The position numbers and the translations under genes are program-made. DNA of 64,000 nucleotides from Comamonadaceae bacterium UBA4962. Lineage in GTDB: Bacteria; Pseudomonadota; Gammaproteobacteria; Burkholderiales; Burkholderiaceae_C. Below are positions 24,915-33,528 of the stretch, piece by piece (the first letter of the stretch is position 1; the number at the start of each line of letters is the position of its first letter). The stretch covers positions 176,596 through 240,595 of the forward strand of contig DHAE01000004.1 of NCBI GenBank assembly GCA_002397315.1. The letters are read 5' to 3'. The notes below the pieces were generated by a model that did no database searches, was not told where the DNA came from, and saw only the letters and a list, made by a program, of their open reading frames with translations.

Positions 24915-26210
24915 TCACCCCACTGCGTGGCGCACGGGGGGCGCCTGCATGGCAGGGCGCGCATGCAGCGCGGCTTCCGCGAGGTCCGCCGCGCGCTCCG
25001 CCCCGCCGGCGGCGGCGATCTCCTGGCCGAGCGCCCGGCTGCGCCGCGCGAATTCCGGTGTGTCCAGCAGCCGCCGCAGCGCGCGCCGCAGCGCCGCCAC
25101 CGTGGCGAGCGGCGGCAGCAGCTTCACGCCGGTGCCGGCATGCACGATGCGGGCGGCCACGCCCGGCTGGTCGAACGCGATCGGCAGCGCCAGTTGCGGC
25201 GTTCCGGCCTCCAGCGCGTCGAGCGCGGTGTTCAGGCCCGCATGGGTGACCACCGCGTCGGCCCGCTCCAGCGCGGCACGCTGCGGCGCGAAGCCGGTCA
25301 CCGCCGTGGCGCCGCAGCGCAGCAGCGCGTCCGCCTGCGCGGCATCGAGCCGGTCGCAGTGGGCGATCAGCAACTGCACGCCCTCGGCGCGGCAGGCGCG
25401 GGCGATGCGCTGGAAGAGCGCGAACCGGCCGCCCTGCAGCGTGCCGAGCGAGGCGAACACGAACGGGCGCGCGGCATCCAGCGGCAGATCGAGCGCGGGC
25501 TCCTCGGTGCGCGCGCCGCGCAGCGGCCCGACGTGGTGGAAATGCGGCTCCGGCGCGGACCGCGGGAAATCGAAGCCCGCCGTGGTCTGGCTCAGCTGGA
25601 CGAGCGGGGAGAGGCAGTCTGCCAGGGTGCGGCGGCCCCGCAGGCCCCAGTGCGCCGCATGCCGCCGGATCACCGCGTTGTGGGGCTCCATGAGCCAGTC
25701 GTACACGCGGCTGCTGCCTTCGTTCAGGCGCTCGCCGCGCGCGTCGGCCGCATAGCCCCAGGGCATCACCGGCAGCGGAATGCGCGGATCGCGGTTGACG
25801 GGCAGTGCGCAGGCCACGGAGACGAACGGCAGGCCCAGCCCATCGGCGAGCAGGCCGCCGGCGGCCTCCATCTGGTCGGCCACGATCGCGTCGGCGCCGA
25901 TGCGCTCGAGCACCGCGGGGGCCTCGGTGCACAGCATGTCGGTGGCCGCCGCGACGTCGCCGATCACGCGGCGCAGGCCCATCGGGCCGCCGGGATTTGC
26001 CGCGCGTGCCACCACGGCCTCCACGCTGCCCGGCGGATGGGTGGACGCACCGACGGCATGGAAATCGACGCGCGGATCGCGCAGTTGCCGCGCCGTGTCG
26101 GCCCGGTCGATCCAGGACACGCGGTGTCCACGGTCGAGCAGCACCGAGCCCAGCACTTCCAGAGCGCGGACGTGGCTGGTGAAGGGGGGAGCGATGAAGG
26201 CGAAGTGCAT
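24915..26210 (-). CDS. crtX: Zeaxanthin glucosyltransferase
   Basis: A 431-residue GT1-family glycosyltransferase, predicted to attach glucose from UDP-glucose to the hydroxyls of zeaxanthin. The N-terminus H-F-A-F-I-A-P-P-F-T-S-H-V matches CrtX. The C-terminal half has the UDP-sugar-binding region with V-F-A-S-L-G-T-L-Q-G, then A-D-A-V-V-T-H-A-G-L-N-T-A-L-D-A-L and P-I-A-F-D-Q-P-G-V-A-A-R-I. First gene of the minus-strand crt operon. It is divergent from crtE across a 174-base spacer. Confidence 0.9.
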   Translation of the reverse strand: MHFAFIAPPFTSHVRALEVLGSVLLDRGHRVSWIDRADTARQLRDPRVDFHAVGASTHPPGSVEAVVARAANPGGPMGLRRVIGDVAAATDMLCTEAPAVLERIGADAIVADQMEAAGGLLADGLGLPFVSVACALPVNRDPRIPLPVMPWGYAADARGERLNEGSSRVYDWLMEPHNAVIRRHAAHWGLRGRRTLADCLSPLVQLSQTTAGFDFPRSAPEPHFHHVGPLRGARTEEPALDLPLDAARPFVFASLGTLQGGRFALFQRIARACRAEGVQLLIAHCDRLDAAQADALLRCGATAVTGFAPQRAALERADAVVTHAGLNTALDALEAGTPQLALPIAFDQPGVAARIVHAGTGVKLLPPLATVAALRRALRRLLDTPEFARRSRALGQEIAAAGGAERAADLAEAALHARPAMQAPPVRHAVG

Positions 26211-26384
26211 GGTGTGCGGCGTCGCCGGAAGGGCGAAGACGCGCTCCGGCTATTGTGCGGGGGCTGGGCTGTAGGACACAGGCGCGAGTTGCGTGCACAC
26301 CTGCCTGCGGCCGCGCTTTTTGACTAAGGTGTGCCATCGTGGCCGCTGCGGCCATTCCCCACGATACAACCTCCTTTCATCCCC
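26211..26384. promoter_or_regulatory. Divergent crtX/crtE promoter region
   Basis: This 174-base spacer must drive crtXYIB to the left and crtE to the right. It holds TTGACT (26320-26325), a -35-like hexamer on the plus strand without a good -10 at standard spacing. The near-perfect palindrome GGCCGCTGCGGCC (26341-26353) could be an operator. A frame starting with GTG at 26331 also opens here but is not preferred for crtE. Functions are inferred from position. Confidence 0.4.
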
Positions 26385-27353
26385 ATGCTCGTTCCCTTGA
26401 CCGCCACCACTGCGGCGCCGGCCGCACCCGCGCCGCGTGCCGGCACGCCGGAGACCCTGCCCGGCGAGCTCCGAGCGGCGGTGGAGGCGCGGCTCGGCGA
26501 ACTGCTGCCCGATCCCGGCGGCGCGAGCGGCGGCGTGGCCGCGGCGATGCGCTACGGCGTGCTGGCCCCGGGCAAGCGCGTGCGGCCGATGCTGCTGCTG
26601 CTCGCGGCCCGCGGCCTCGGCGCCGATCCGCGCGGCCTGCTGGACGTGGCCTGCGCACTGGAGATGGTGCATGCCGCATCGCTGTTCCTCGACGACCTGC
26701 CCTGCATGGACGACGCGCAGCTGCGCCGCAACCAGCCCACGGTGCACGTCGCCTACGGCGAGGACGTGGCGATGCTGGCGGCCGTCGCGCTGCTGGCCTG
26801 CGCCTGGCGCACCACCGCCAAGGCCGCTGGCATCGCGCCGCGCATCCGCACCGAGATGGTCGCCGTGCTGTCGGACGCCGTCGGCACCGAGGGCCTCGTG
26901 GCGGGCCAGTACCGCGACCTGCACGAGGCCGGGCCCCAGCGCACGGCGGGCCATGCCACCCACACCAACCAGCAGAAGACCGGCGCGCTCTTCACGGCCG
27001 CGTTCGAACTCGCCGCACTGGCCGCGGGAGCGCCCCGGCACACGCGCGAGCTGCTGCGGGACGCGGCCGATGCGCTCGGCCAGGCGTTCCAGCTGGCCGA
27101 CGACCTCGCGGACGGCGAGCTGGACCCGGCCGTGATCGGCAAGGACTGCCACCAGGACACCGGCAAATCCACGCTGGTGGCGCTCGTCGGCCCGTCGGGC
27201 ACCCGCCGGCTGCTGGAAGTGCAGCTGCGCCGCGCCTGGGACCTTCTGGACGAGGCCCTGCCGTCCGATACGGTACTGGGCGCTTACATGCAGGGCGTGT
27301 TCCGCTCCGCCGGCAGTGCGCCGCGGGCGGGGCTGCACTCTTCCGGGCATTGA
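26385..27353 (+). CDS. crtE: Geranylgeranyl diphosphate synthase
   Basis: A 322-residue trans-prenyltransferase that extends FPP or DMAPP with IPP to C20 GGPP. The first Asp-rich motif D-D-L-P-C-M-D-D (103-110) and the second D-D-L-A-D (239-243) are intact. G-K-R-V-R-P near residue 63 binds IPP, and D-L-H-E-A-G and K-T-G-A-L-F follow. The two-residue insertion in the first motif (D-D-x-x-x-x-D) is the bacterial CrtE form. ATG 26385 is chosen although its Shine-Dalgarno sequence is poor. Unlike in Pantoea, crtE is on the strand opposite crtXYIB, and no isopentenyl diphosphate isomerase gene accompanies it. Confidence 0.9.
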   Translation: MLVPLTATTAAPAAPAPRAGTPETLPGELRAAVEARLGELLPDPGGASGGVAAAMRYGVLAPGKRVRPMLLLLAARGLGADPRGLLDVACALEMVHAASLFLDDLPCMDDAQLRRNQPTVHVAYGEDVAMLAAVALLACAWRTTAKAAGIAPRIRTEMVAVLSDAVGTEGLVAGQYRDLHEAGPQRTAGHATHTNQQKTGALFTAAFELAALAAGAPRHTRELLRDAADALGQAFQLADDLADGELDPAVIGKDCHQDTGKSTLVALVGPSGTRRLLEVQLRRAWDLLDEALPSDTVLGAYMQGVFRSAGSAPRAGLHSSGH

Positions 27354-27393
27354 TCGGTCGCCGGCCGGGCACCACGCCGGGCACCGGACCGGG

Positions 27394-27942
27394 TCAGGCC
27401 CCTGGGCGGTCTTGCCGGGATGGCTCGGAACGGGGCGCCTGGGTGGCGGCCGGCAACCGGGAGGCCAGCAGGTCCGCGGAATACCGCAGCCGGCCGATGT
27501 CCGCTTCCGGGCGGATGTCCCGGCTGAAGCAGCACAGCGTGCCGTAGACCTCGCCCCCGGGCAGCCTCACCGGCGTGCTCAGGATCGTTCCCAGCGGATG
27601 GCCCGGGTCGGGCGCCTGCCCCGACTTCACGTAAGGCGCCGCGTTCTCCACGCGCTCCGGCAGCCGGCCTTCGATGACGTGGTGGCACCAGGTTTCCTCG
27701 ACCGGATCGGAGCTGCCGGCCGGCAGCGGGTCGAAGCCTGGCGCGTTGTCGACCGCCTGAATGGTGCGGCGGCCGTCCGCGATCTGCGACACGAAGGCGA
27801 CGTCCATCCCCAGCCGCGTGCGCAGCAGCCGCAGCACGGCGGGCACGGCCGACGGAAGAGCGGGATCGGCGGAATCGCTGGTGGCGACCAGCAGCTCCGA
27901 AATCTTCACGTCCAGATCGTCGGGGTCGTAGTCCAGGAACAT
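27394..27942 (-). CDS. GAF-domain protein
   Basis: A 182-residue soluble protein made of one GAF-like domain (about residues 25-165). Features are V-A-F-V-S-Q-I-A-D-G-R-R, a mid-domain W-C-H-H-V-I-E-G, and L-G-T-I-L-S-T-P-V-R-L-P-G-G-E-V-Y-G-T-L-C-C-F, the usual pattern of small-molecule-binding GAF modules. There is no attached output domain such as a kinase or GGDEF, so it may act as a stand-alone sensor. It lies tail to tail with crtE (40-base gap), and no link to pigment is evident. Confidence 0.78.
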   Translation of the reverse strand: MFLDYDPDDLDVKISELLVATSDSADPALPSAVPAVLRLLRTRLGMDVAFVSQIADGRRTIQAVDNAPGFDPLPAGSSDPVEETWCHHVIEGRLPERVENAAPYVKSGQAPDPGHPLGTILSTPVRLPGGEVYGTLCCFSRDIRPEADIGRLRYSADLLASRLPAATQAPRSEPSRQDRPGA

Positions 27943-28041
27943 GGGGCCAGTCTAAGCCTTTGGCCGCGCGGACGTAAGGGGATGGCCCGTCGGCGGCGTG
28001 GCCTTCGGGCGGATGTGTGCCGTGCTTCGGCAGGCCCCTCA

Positions 28042-28935
28042 TCACGGCGTACTAGCCAGGTGCCCGGCCAGGAAATCCAGGAAGCAGGCGATGCGCGCGG
28101 CCAGTTGCGTGTTGCGGTAGTACACCGCGCTGATGGGCTGCCGCACGTCGGCCGTATCCCGCGCCAGCACCTGCACCAGATCGCCGCGTTCGCGGTCGCC
28201 TTCGGTCATGAAATCCGCCAGGCAGGCGATGCCCGCGCCCTGCAGCGCGAGCTGGCGCAGCGTCTCGCCGCTCGATGCGGCGATGTCCGGCGTGGCGGCC
28301 CAGGCGTCGCCGTGCGGGCCGCGCAGGGGCCAGAGATTGAGCGCGTCGGGCTGGGTGAACCCCAGCAGGGTGTGCTGCGCCAGGGCCGCCTCGGACTTCG
28401 GCCGGCCGTGCGCCGCCAGGTAAGCGGGGCTCGCCAGCACCCGCAGGCGGCTGGAGCCCAGCGGGCGCGCGTGCAGCGTGGAGTCGCGCAGCGCGCCGAT
28501 GCGGATCGCGACGTCGGTGCGCCGCTCCAGCAGATCGATGTTGCGCTCGTCGGTGTCCAGCTCCAGCGCGATCTGCGGATGGGCGCGGCGGAACGCCGGC
28601 ACCAGCGGCGCCACCACGTGCAGCATGAAGGGCGTGGCCGCGTTCACGCGCAGGCGCCCCGCGGGCTGTCCCCTGCGCGCGGCCATGTGCTCTTCCGCTT
28701 CGTCGAGCGCGGCGAGGATGGCGCGGGCGCGCGTGAGGAAGGCCTGGCCCTCTTCCGTGAGCGCGATGCGGCGCGTGGTGCGGCGCAGCAGCGTGGTGTC
28801 GAGCTTCTTCTCCAGCCGCGCGAGTGCCCGGCTGATGCCCGATGCCGTCTGCTCCAGCTGCGCCGCGGCGGCGGTGACGGAGCCCGCGTCCACCACGGCG
28901 GCGAACGCCTGCAGTTCTTCCAGGGTGGTCTTCAT
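28042..28935 (-). CDS. LysR-family regulator of the adjacent MFS/aldo-keto reductase genes
   Basis: A 297-residue LysR protein. The winged helix (about 1-60) includes V-T-A-A-A-A-Q-L-E-Q-T-A-S-G-I-S-R-A-L, followed by the linker helix and a two-lobed effector domain with A-I-R-I-G-A-L and G-I-A-C-L-A-D-F. It resembles the YafC/DhcR-like group often found beside dkgB. It is divergent from an MFS exporter and an aldo-keto reductase, across a 116-base spacer, and probably regulates both. Confidence 0.85.
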   Translation of the reverse strand: MKTTLEELQAFAAVVDAGSVTAAAAQLEQTASGISRALARLEKKLDTTLLRRTTRRIALTEEGQAFLTRARAILAALDEAEEHMAARRGQPAGRLRVNAATPFMLHVVAPLVPAFRRAHPQIALELDTDERNIDLLERRTDVAIRIGALRDSTLHARPLGSSRLRVLASPAYLAAHGRPKSEAALAQHTLLGFTQPDALNLWPLRGPHGDAWAATPDIAASSGETLRQLALQGAGIACLADFMTEGDRERGDLVQVLARDTADVRQPISAVYYRNTQLAARIACFLDFLAGHLASTP

Positions 28936-29051
28936 GGGATGTGGATTGTTGACTGGGGCGCAAATATATTCTGCCGATCACGGGCTTTTTCCGCAAAGGT
29001 GAAGCGCCCACACTCCTGCCATCGATCTGTGATCCCCAAGGAGTGTTTCCC

Positions 29052-30254
29052 ATGCCCATCGCCCTGTTCGCGCTGACGCTCGGCGCGTTCGCCATCGGCA
29101 CGACGGAATTCGTCATCGTCGGCCTGCTGCCCACCGTGGCGGCGGACCTCGGCATCGGCCTGCCCTCGGCCGGCCTGCTCGTCAGCCTGTACGCGCTCGG
29201 CGTGGCCGTCGGCGCGCCGGTGCTCACCGCGCTCACCGGCCGGCTGCCGCGCAAGGCGCTGCTGCTGGCGCTCATGGCGCTGTTCACCGCCGGCAACCTG
29301 CTGGCCTGGCAGGCGCCGGGCTACGGCACGCTGGTGGCCGCGCGCGTGCTCACCGGGCTCGCGCACGGCGTGTTCTTCTCGATCGGCTCCACCATCGCCA
29401 CCGGCCTGGTGCCGCGCGAGAAGGCCGCCAGCGCCATCGCCACGCTGTTCGCGGGGCTTACGGTGGCGCTGGTCACCGGCGTGCCGCTGGGCACCTTCAT
29501 CGGCCAGCACTTCGGCTGGCGCGAAACCTTCCTCGCCGTGGCGGGGCTCGGCATGCTGGCCTTCGCGGGCAGCGCGCTGTTCGTGCCGCGGCGCATCGCG
29601 CACGTGCCGCCGGCCTCGCTCCTGCAGCAGGCCCGCGTGCTGGCCGAGCCGCGGCTGCTGCTGGTCTATGCCAAGACGGCCGTCGGCTATGGCGGCACCT
29701 TCATTCCGTTCACCTTCCTTGCGCCCATCCTCACCGGCGTGTCGGGCTTCAGCGAAGGCGCGGTGGGCTGGGTGATGCTGGTGTACGGTGTCTCGGTGGC
29801 CGCGGGCAACTTCTGGGGCGGCCGGCTGGCCGACCGCCTGGGGCCCATCGGCGCGCTGCGCATCATCTTCGCGCTGCTGGCCGCCGTGCTGCTGCTCCTG
29901 CAGTTCACCGCGCCGCACCCCTGGCTGGCCGTGGCGACCGTGCTGCTCTGGGGCGCCGTGGCCTTCGGCAACGTGCCGGGCCTGCAGCTGTACGTGGTGC
30001 GCCAGGCCGAGCGCGTCGCACCGCGGGCCGTGGACGTGGCCTCGGGCCTGAACATCGCTGCCTTCAACCTCGGCATCGCGGGCGCCGCCTGGGCCGGGGG
30101 GCTGATCGTGACGCACCTGGGCCTCATGCACACCCCGTGGATCGGTGCGGTGGTGGTGCTGGGCGCGCTGGCGCTCACCCACGTGAGCGGCGTGCTCGAT
30201 GCCCGCGGCGCGGCGGTCGTGCGCGGGGGCCGTCCGGCTGCCGCCGGGCACTGA
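29052..30254 (+). CDS. DHA1-type MFS efflux transporter (AraJ/YdhP-like)
   Basis: A 400-residue protein with about 12 membrane helices. It opens with L-T-L-G-A-F-A-I-G-T-T-E-F-V-I-V-G-L-L-P, the signature of the AraJ/YdhP arabinose-efflux-like DHA1 group. R-L-P-R-K-A-L-L-L-A follows in loop 2-3. An AAGGAG Shine-Dalgarno at 29038-29043 supports ATG 29052 over a GTG nine bases earlier. Members export sugars, purine-like compounds or drugs, and the substrate here is unknown. It is upstream of an aldo-keto reductase gene in the same direction. Confidence 0.85.
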   Translation: MPIALFALTLGAFAIGTTEFVIVGLLPTVAADLGIGLPSAGLLVSLYALGVAVGAPVLTALTGRLPRKALLLALMALFTAGNLLAWQAPGYGTLVAARVLTGLAHGVFFSIGSTIATGLVPREKAASAIATLFAGLTVALVTGVPLGTFIGQHFGWRETFLAVAGLGMLAFAGSALFVPRRIAHVPPASLLQQARVLAEPRLLLVYAKTAVGYGGTFIPFTFLAPILTGVSGFSEGAVGWVMLVYGVSVAAGNFWGGRLADRLGPIGALRIIFALLAAVLLLLQFTAPHPWLAVATVLLWGAVAFGNVPGLQLYVVRQAERVAPRAVDVASGLNIAAFNLGIAGAAWAGGLIVTHLGLMHTPWIGAVVVLGALALTHVSGVLDARGAAVVRGGRPAAAGH

Positions 30255-30333
30255 GGTGCCGCACCGGTCCGAGCGCACCTTCCCTTTCCATCCTCCATCC
30301 ATTCACCCGTTCATCAACGGCAAGGAGCTTTCC

Positions 30334-31167
30334 ATGCAGGCATCCGCTTCCCCATCCTCCCATCCGCCCGTGCCCCCGTTCGGCCTGGGCACTTTCCGGC
30401 TGAAGGGCCAGGCCGCCATCGATTCGGTGGCGAACGCGCTCGACCTCGGCTACCGCCACGTGGACACCGCGCAGATCTACGGCAACGAAGCCGAGGTGGG
30501 CCAGGCCGTCGCCGCCAGCGGCGTGGCGCGCGGCGATCTCTACCTCACCACCAAGGTCTGGACCGACCATCTTTCCGCCGGCCGGCTCGTCCCCAGCCTG
30601 CGGGAGAGCCTGGAAAAGCTGCGCACGGATTACGTCGATCTGGTGCTGATCCACTGGCCCTCGCCCGGCGGCGCGGTACCGCTGGCCGAAAGCCTGGAGG
30701 CGCTGGCCGAGGCGCAATCCCGCGGGCTCGCGCGGCGCATCGGCGTGTCGAACTTCACGGTGTCGCTCCTGCGCGAGGCCGTGGCCGCCGTGGGCGCGGA
30801 GGCGATCGCCACGAACCAGATCGAACTGCACCCCTACCTGCAGAACCGGACGGTGGTGGATTTCGCGCGCAGCCAGGGCATCCACATCACCTCGTACATG
30901 ACGCTGGGCTACGGCCAGATGCTGCAGGACGCGGAGATCCAGGCGATCGCGCAGGAATGCGATGCCACGCCGGCCCAGGTCGCGCTGGCCTGGGCGATGC
31001 AGTCGGGCTTCGCCGTGATCCCTTCGTCCACGCGCCGCGAGCACCTGGAGTCGAATTTGCGCGCCACGCAGCTGCGTCTGGAGGAGACCCACATGCAGCG
31101 CATCGCCGCGCTGGACCGCGGCGGCCGGCTGGTGGACCCGGAAGGGCTGGCGCCGGCCTGGGACTGA
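30334..31167 (+). CDS. dkgB: Aldo-keto reductase (2,5-diketo-gluconate reductase B-like)
   Basis: A 277-residue NADPH-dependent (beta/alpha)8 reductase. The catalytic tetrad is readable: Asp in H-V-D-T-A-Q-I-Y-G-N-E (with Tyr four residues on), Lys in L-Y-L-T-T-K-V-W, and His in L-V-L-I-H-W-P. The C-terminal I-P-S-S-T-R-R-E-H-L-x-S-N binds the NADPH 2'-phosphate. Close in form to E. coli DkgB, which reduces 2,5-diketo-D-gluconate and small aldehydes such as methylglyoxal. AAGGAG at 30322-30327 sets the start. Probably in one unit with the MFS gene under the divergent LysR. Confidence 0.86.
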   Translation: MQASASPSSHPPVPPFGLGTFRLKGQAAIDSVANALDLGYRHVDTAQIYGNEAEVGQAVAASGVARGDLYLTTKVWTDHLSAGRLVPSLRESLEKLRTDYVDLVLIHWPSPGGAVPLAESLEALAEAQSRGLARRIGVSNFTVSLLREAVAAVGAEAIATNQIELHPYLQNRTVVDFARSQGIHITSYMTLGYGQMLQDAEIQAIAQECDATPAQVALAWAMQSGFAVIPSSTRREHLESNLRATQLRLEETHMQRIAALDRGGRLVDPEGLAPAWD

Positions 31168-31197
31168 CCCGCCCGGGCCCATGGCGGTGGCCCGCGC

Positions 31198-32013
31198 TCA
31201 GATCGCGAGTTCGTAGCCCACGGTGATCGGCGCGTGGTCCGAGAACTTCTGCTGCTTGTAGATGGACTCGGTGCGCGCCAGGGCGGCGATGGCCGGGGTG
31301 GCGAGGTGGTAGTCGAGCCGCCACCCCACGTTGTTCGCATAGGCCTGCCCGCGGTTACTCCACCAGGTGTAGGCGGCCTCGGTGGTGTCCGGCTGCAGCC
31401 GGCGGTACACGTCCACCAGGCCGCCGCCGAGGTCGGTGGGGTGCAGCAACTTCGTCATCCACTCGCGTTCCTCGGGCAGGAAGCCGCTGTTCTTCTGGTT
31501 GCTGCGCCAGTTCTTCAGGTCGATCTGCTGGTGGGCGATGTTGACGTCGCCGCAGAGGATGAATTCGCGCTCTTCCTTCACGCGCATCAGGTGCACGTGG
31601 AACTCCGCCAGGAAGCGGAACTTCGCCAACTGGCGCTCGGGGCCCGACGAGCCGCTCGGGAAATACGCGCTGATGATCGAGAGCTTGCGCGCGGGCGTGT
31701 CGAAGCGCGCCTCCACGTAGCGGCCCTCGGCGTCGAACTCGGAGGAGCCGTAGCCCACGCGCACGTCGGTCGGCTCGTGGCGGGTGTAGATGCCCACGCC
31801 CGAATAGCCCTTCTTCACGGCGTAGTGGAAGTGCCCCTTGAGGCCCGCCAGGCTCTCGAAGCGGCCTTCCATGTCGGCGGACTGGGCCTTGATCTCCTGC
31901 ACGCAAATACAATCCGGCCGCGTCTCGGCGATCCAGGCTTCCACCCCTTTCGTGGTGGCGGAGCGGATGCCGTTGAGGTTCAGGCTGGTCAATTTGAAAA
32001 GGGAAGCATCCAT
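31198..32013 (-). CDS. xthA: Exodeoxyribonuclease III / AP endonuclease
   Basis: A 271-residue Mg-dependent endonuclease/exonuclease/phosphatase-fold enzyme for base-excision repair. It cuts 5' to abasic sites and removes 3' blocks. Conserved elements are S-L-N-L-N-G-I-R-S-A, C-V-Q-E-I-K-A-Q (metal Glu), Y-S-G-V-G-I-Y, G-D-V-N-I-A-H (catalytic Asp and Asn), W-R-L-D-Y-H, and the final S-D-H-A-P-I active-site His. The start codon at 32013 overlaps the pyrE start on the other strand, so each gene's promoter must lie inside the other. Confidence 0.92.
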   Translation of the reverse strand: MDASLFKLTSLNLNGIRSATTKGVEAWIAETRPDCICVQEIKAQSADMEGRFESLAGLKGHFHYAVKKGYSGVGIYTRHEPTDVRVGYGSSEFDAEGRYVEARFDTPARKLSIISAYFPSGSSGPERQLAKFRFLAEFHVHLMRVKEEREFILCGDVNIAHQQIDLKNWRSNQKNSGFLPEEREWMTKLLHPTDLGGGLVDVYRRLQPDTTEAAYTWWSNRGQAYANNVGWRLDYHLATPAIAALARTESIYKQQKFSDHAPITVGYELAI

Positions 32014-32731
32014 GGTGGCAGACGGCGCGCAGCGGCAGGCGGGAACGGAAATGGCGGGAGAGGGCGGTTCGCCGGACCGCCTGGCGCAGGAATTCGTGCA
32101 CTTCGCCGTGGAGGCGGGCGTGCTCCGGTTCGGTGAATTCAAGACCAAGGCGGGCCGCATGAGCCCGTACTTCTTCAACGCCGGGCTCTTCGACGACGGC
32201 GCCAAGATGGGCCGGCTCGCGGAATTCTATGCAAAAGCCCTGATCGCCAGCGGCATCGGATTCGACATGGTCTTCGGCCCTGCCTACAAGGGCATTCCGC
32301 TCGCCGCCACGGTGGCGGTGGAGCTGGCCCGCCAGGGCCGCAACGTGCCCTTCGCCTACAACCGCAAGGAGGCCAAGGACCACGGCGAGGGCGGCACGCT
32401 GGTGGGCGCGCCGCTGCAGGGCCGCGTGCTGATCGTGGACGACGTGATGTCCGCCGGCACCGCCGCGCGGGAATCCATCGCCCTCATCCGGGCCGCCGGG
32501 GCCGTGCCCCACGCGATGGCGATCGCCCTCGACCGCCAGGAAAAGGCCACCGAGAACGGCCAGGACGTGGACCACAGCGCCGTGCAGTACGTGCGCAGCC
32601 AGTTGGGCATGCAGGTGTGCACCATCGCCAAGCTGGCCGATTTGTTGCAATATCTGCAGGACCGCGGGGGCTCCGACATGGGCGCCCACCACGAACGCGT
32701 GCTGGCCTACCGCCAGCGCTACGGCGTCTGA
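32012..32731 (+). CDS. pyrE: Orotate phosphoribosyltransferase
   Basis: A 239-residue type I phosphoribosyltransferase that joins orotate and PRPP to give OMP in pyrimidine synthesis. The PRPP loop V-L-I-V-D-D-V-M-S-A-G-T-A is intact. Other family features are G-E-F-x-T-K-A-G-R-M-S-P-Y-F-F-N near the N-terminus, F-G-P-A-Y-K-G-I-P-L and N-R-K-E-A-K-D-H-G-E-G-G. ATG 32012 has a good AAGGGAAG sequence upstream; ATG 32051 would give 226 residues, closer to E. coli PyrE (213), and cannot be excluded. Confidence 0.93.
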   Translation: MVADGAQRQAGTEMAGEGGSPDRLAQEFVHFAVEAGVLRFGEFKTKAGRMSPYFFNAGLFDDGAKMGRLAEFYAKALIASGIGFDMVFGPAYKGIPLAATVAVELARQGRNVPFAYNRKEAKDHGEGGTLVGAPLQGRVLIVDDVMSAGTAARESIALIRAAGAVPHAMAIALDRQEKATENGQDVDHSAVQYVRSQLGMQVCTIAKLADLLQYLQDRGGSDMGAHHERVLAYRQRYGV

Positions 32732-32769
32732 CCCGGGCCGCGCGCGGCCCACCTTCGCACCTCGAACCC

Positions 32770-33462
32770 ATGGCAGCCCTTCCGCTGAAGCCTCCGATCC
32801 TCTGGCGCCTGGGCGCCGGAGCGGCCCTGGCCACGCTGTGCGGAGTGGCCGCGCAGGCGCAGCAGCCGGGCCCGGGGGGCATCTACACCTGCGTGGACGC
32901 CAAGGGCCGGCGCCTCACGGCCGACCGCCCGATCCCCGAATGCACCGACCGCGAGCAGCGCGTGCTCGGGCCGTCCGGCACCGAGCGCGGCCGCGTGGGC
33001 CCGCTGCTCTCCGACCAGGAGCGCTCGGCCCAGGAGGCCCAGCGGCGCAAGGAGGCCGAAGACCGGGCGCGTGCCATCGAGGAGCGCCGCCGCGAGCGCG
33101 TCATGGTCGCGCGGTATCCCGACCAGGCCGCGCACGATGCCGAACGCGCGGCCGCCCTCGCGAAAATCGACGAAGTGACGGCGGTGGCCGAGGCGCGCGT
33201 GGCCGAACTGCGCAGCCAGCGCAGGAAGCTCGACACGGAAATGGAGTTCTACCGGCGCGACCCGTCCAAGGCCCCGATGGGCCTGCGCCGCCAGATCGCC
33301 GAGCAGGAAGACGCGATCGCCCAGCAGCAGCGCTTCATCGCCTCGCAGGAAGACGAAAAGCGCCGGGTGCACCAGCGCTTCGATGCGGAACTGGCCCAGT
33401 TGCGATCGCTCTGGGCCGCGCAGGCGGCATCCGCCACCGCATCGCCGCCCGCCCCGCGCTGA
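32770..33462 (+). CDS. Exported DUF4124-domain coiled-coil protein
   Basis: A 230-residue protein with an N-terminal signal peptide (hydrophobic stretch ending V-A-A-Q-A-Q). A DUF4124-like segment I-Y-T-C-V-D-A-K-G-R-R-L-T-A-D-R-P-I-P-E-C follows, then a long charged coiled coil (about 85-220, rich in Glu, Arg, Gln and Ala). Such proteins are common in betaproteobacteria and probably periplasmic, with no firm function. It follows pyrE by 38 bases and may be cotranscribed, and it converges on gatB. Confidence 0.78.
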   Translation: MAALPLKPPILWRLGAGAALATLCGVAAQAQQPGPGGIYTCVDAKGRRLTADRPIPECTDREQRVLGPSGTERGRVGPLLSDQERSAQEAQRRKEAEDRARAIEERRRERVMVARYPDQAAHDAERAAALAKIDEVTAVAEARVAELRSQRRKLDTEMEFYRRDPSKAPMGLRRQIAEQEDAIAQQQRFIASQEDEKRRVHQRFDAELAQLRSLWAAQAASATASPPAPR

Positions 33463-33528
33463 ACGGGCGGCTTCCGAGGCCGCCCTTCGACGTGTTGCAG
33501 AAGGGGCGGGGGCAGGGCAGGGCGGGCG

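Noticed and set aside
33465..33485. Hairpin GGGCGGC/GCCGCCC between the DUF4124 gene and gatB as a terminator
   Set aside because: Stem is short and no T-run follows on either strand; such hairpins are expected by chance in DNA this GC-rich.
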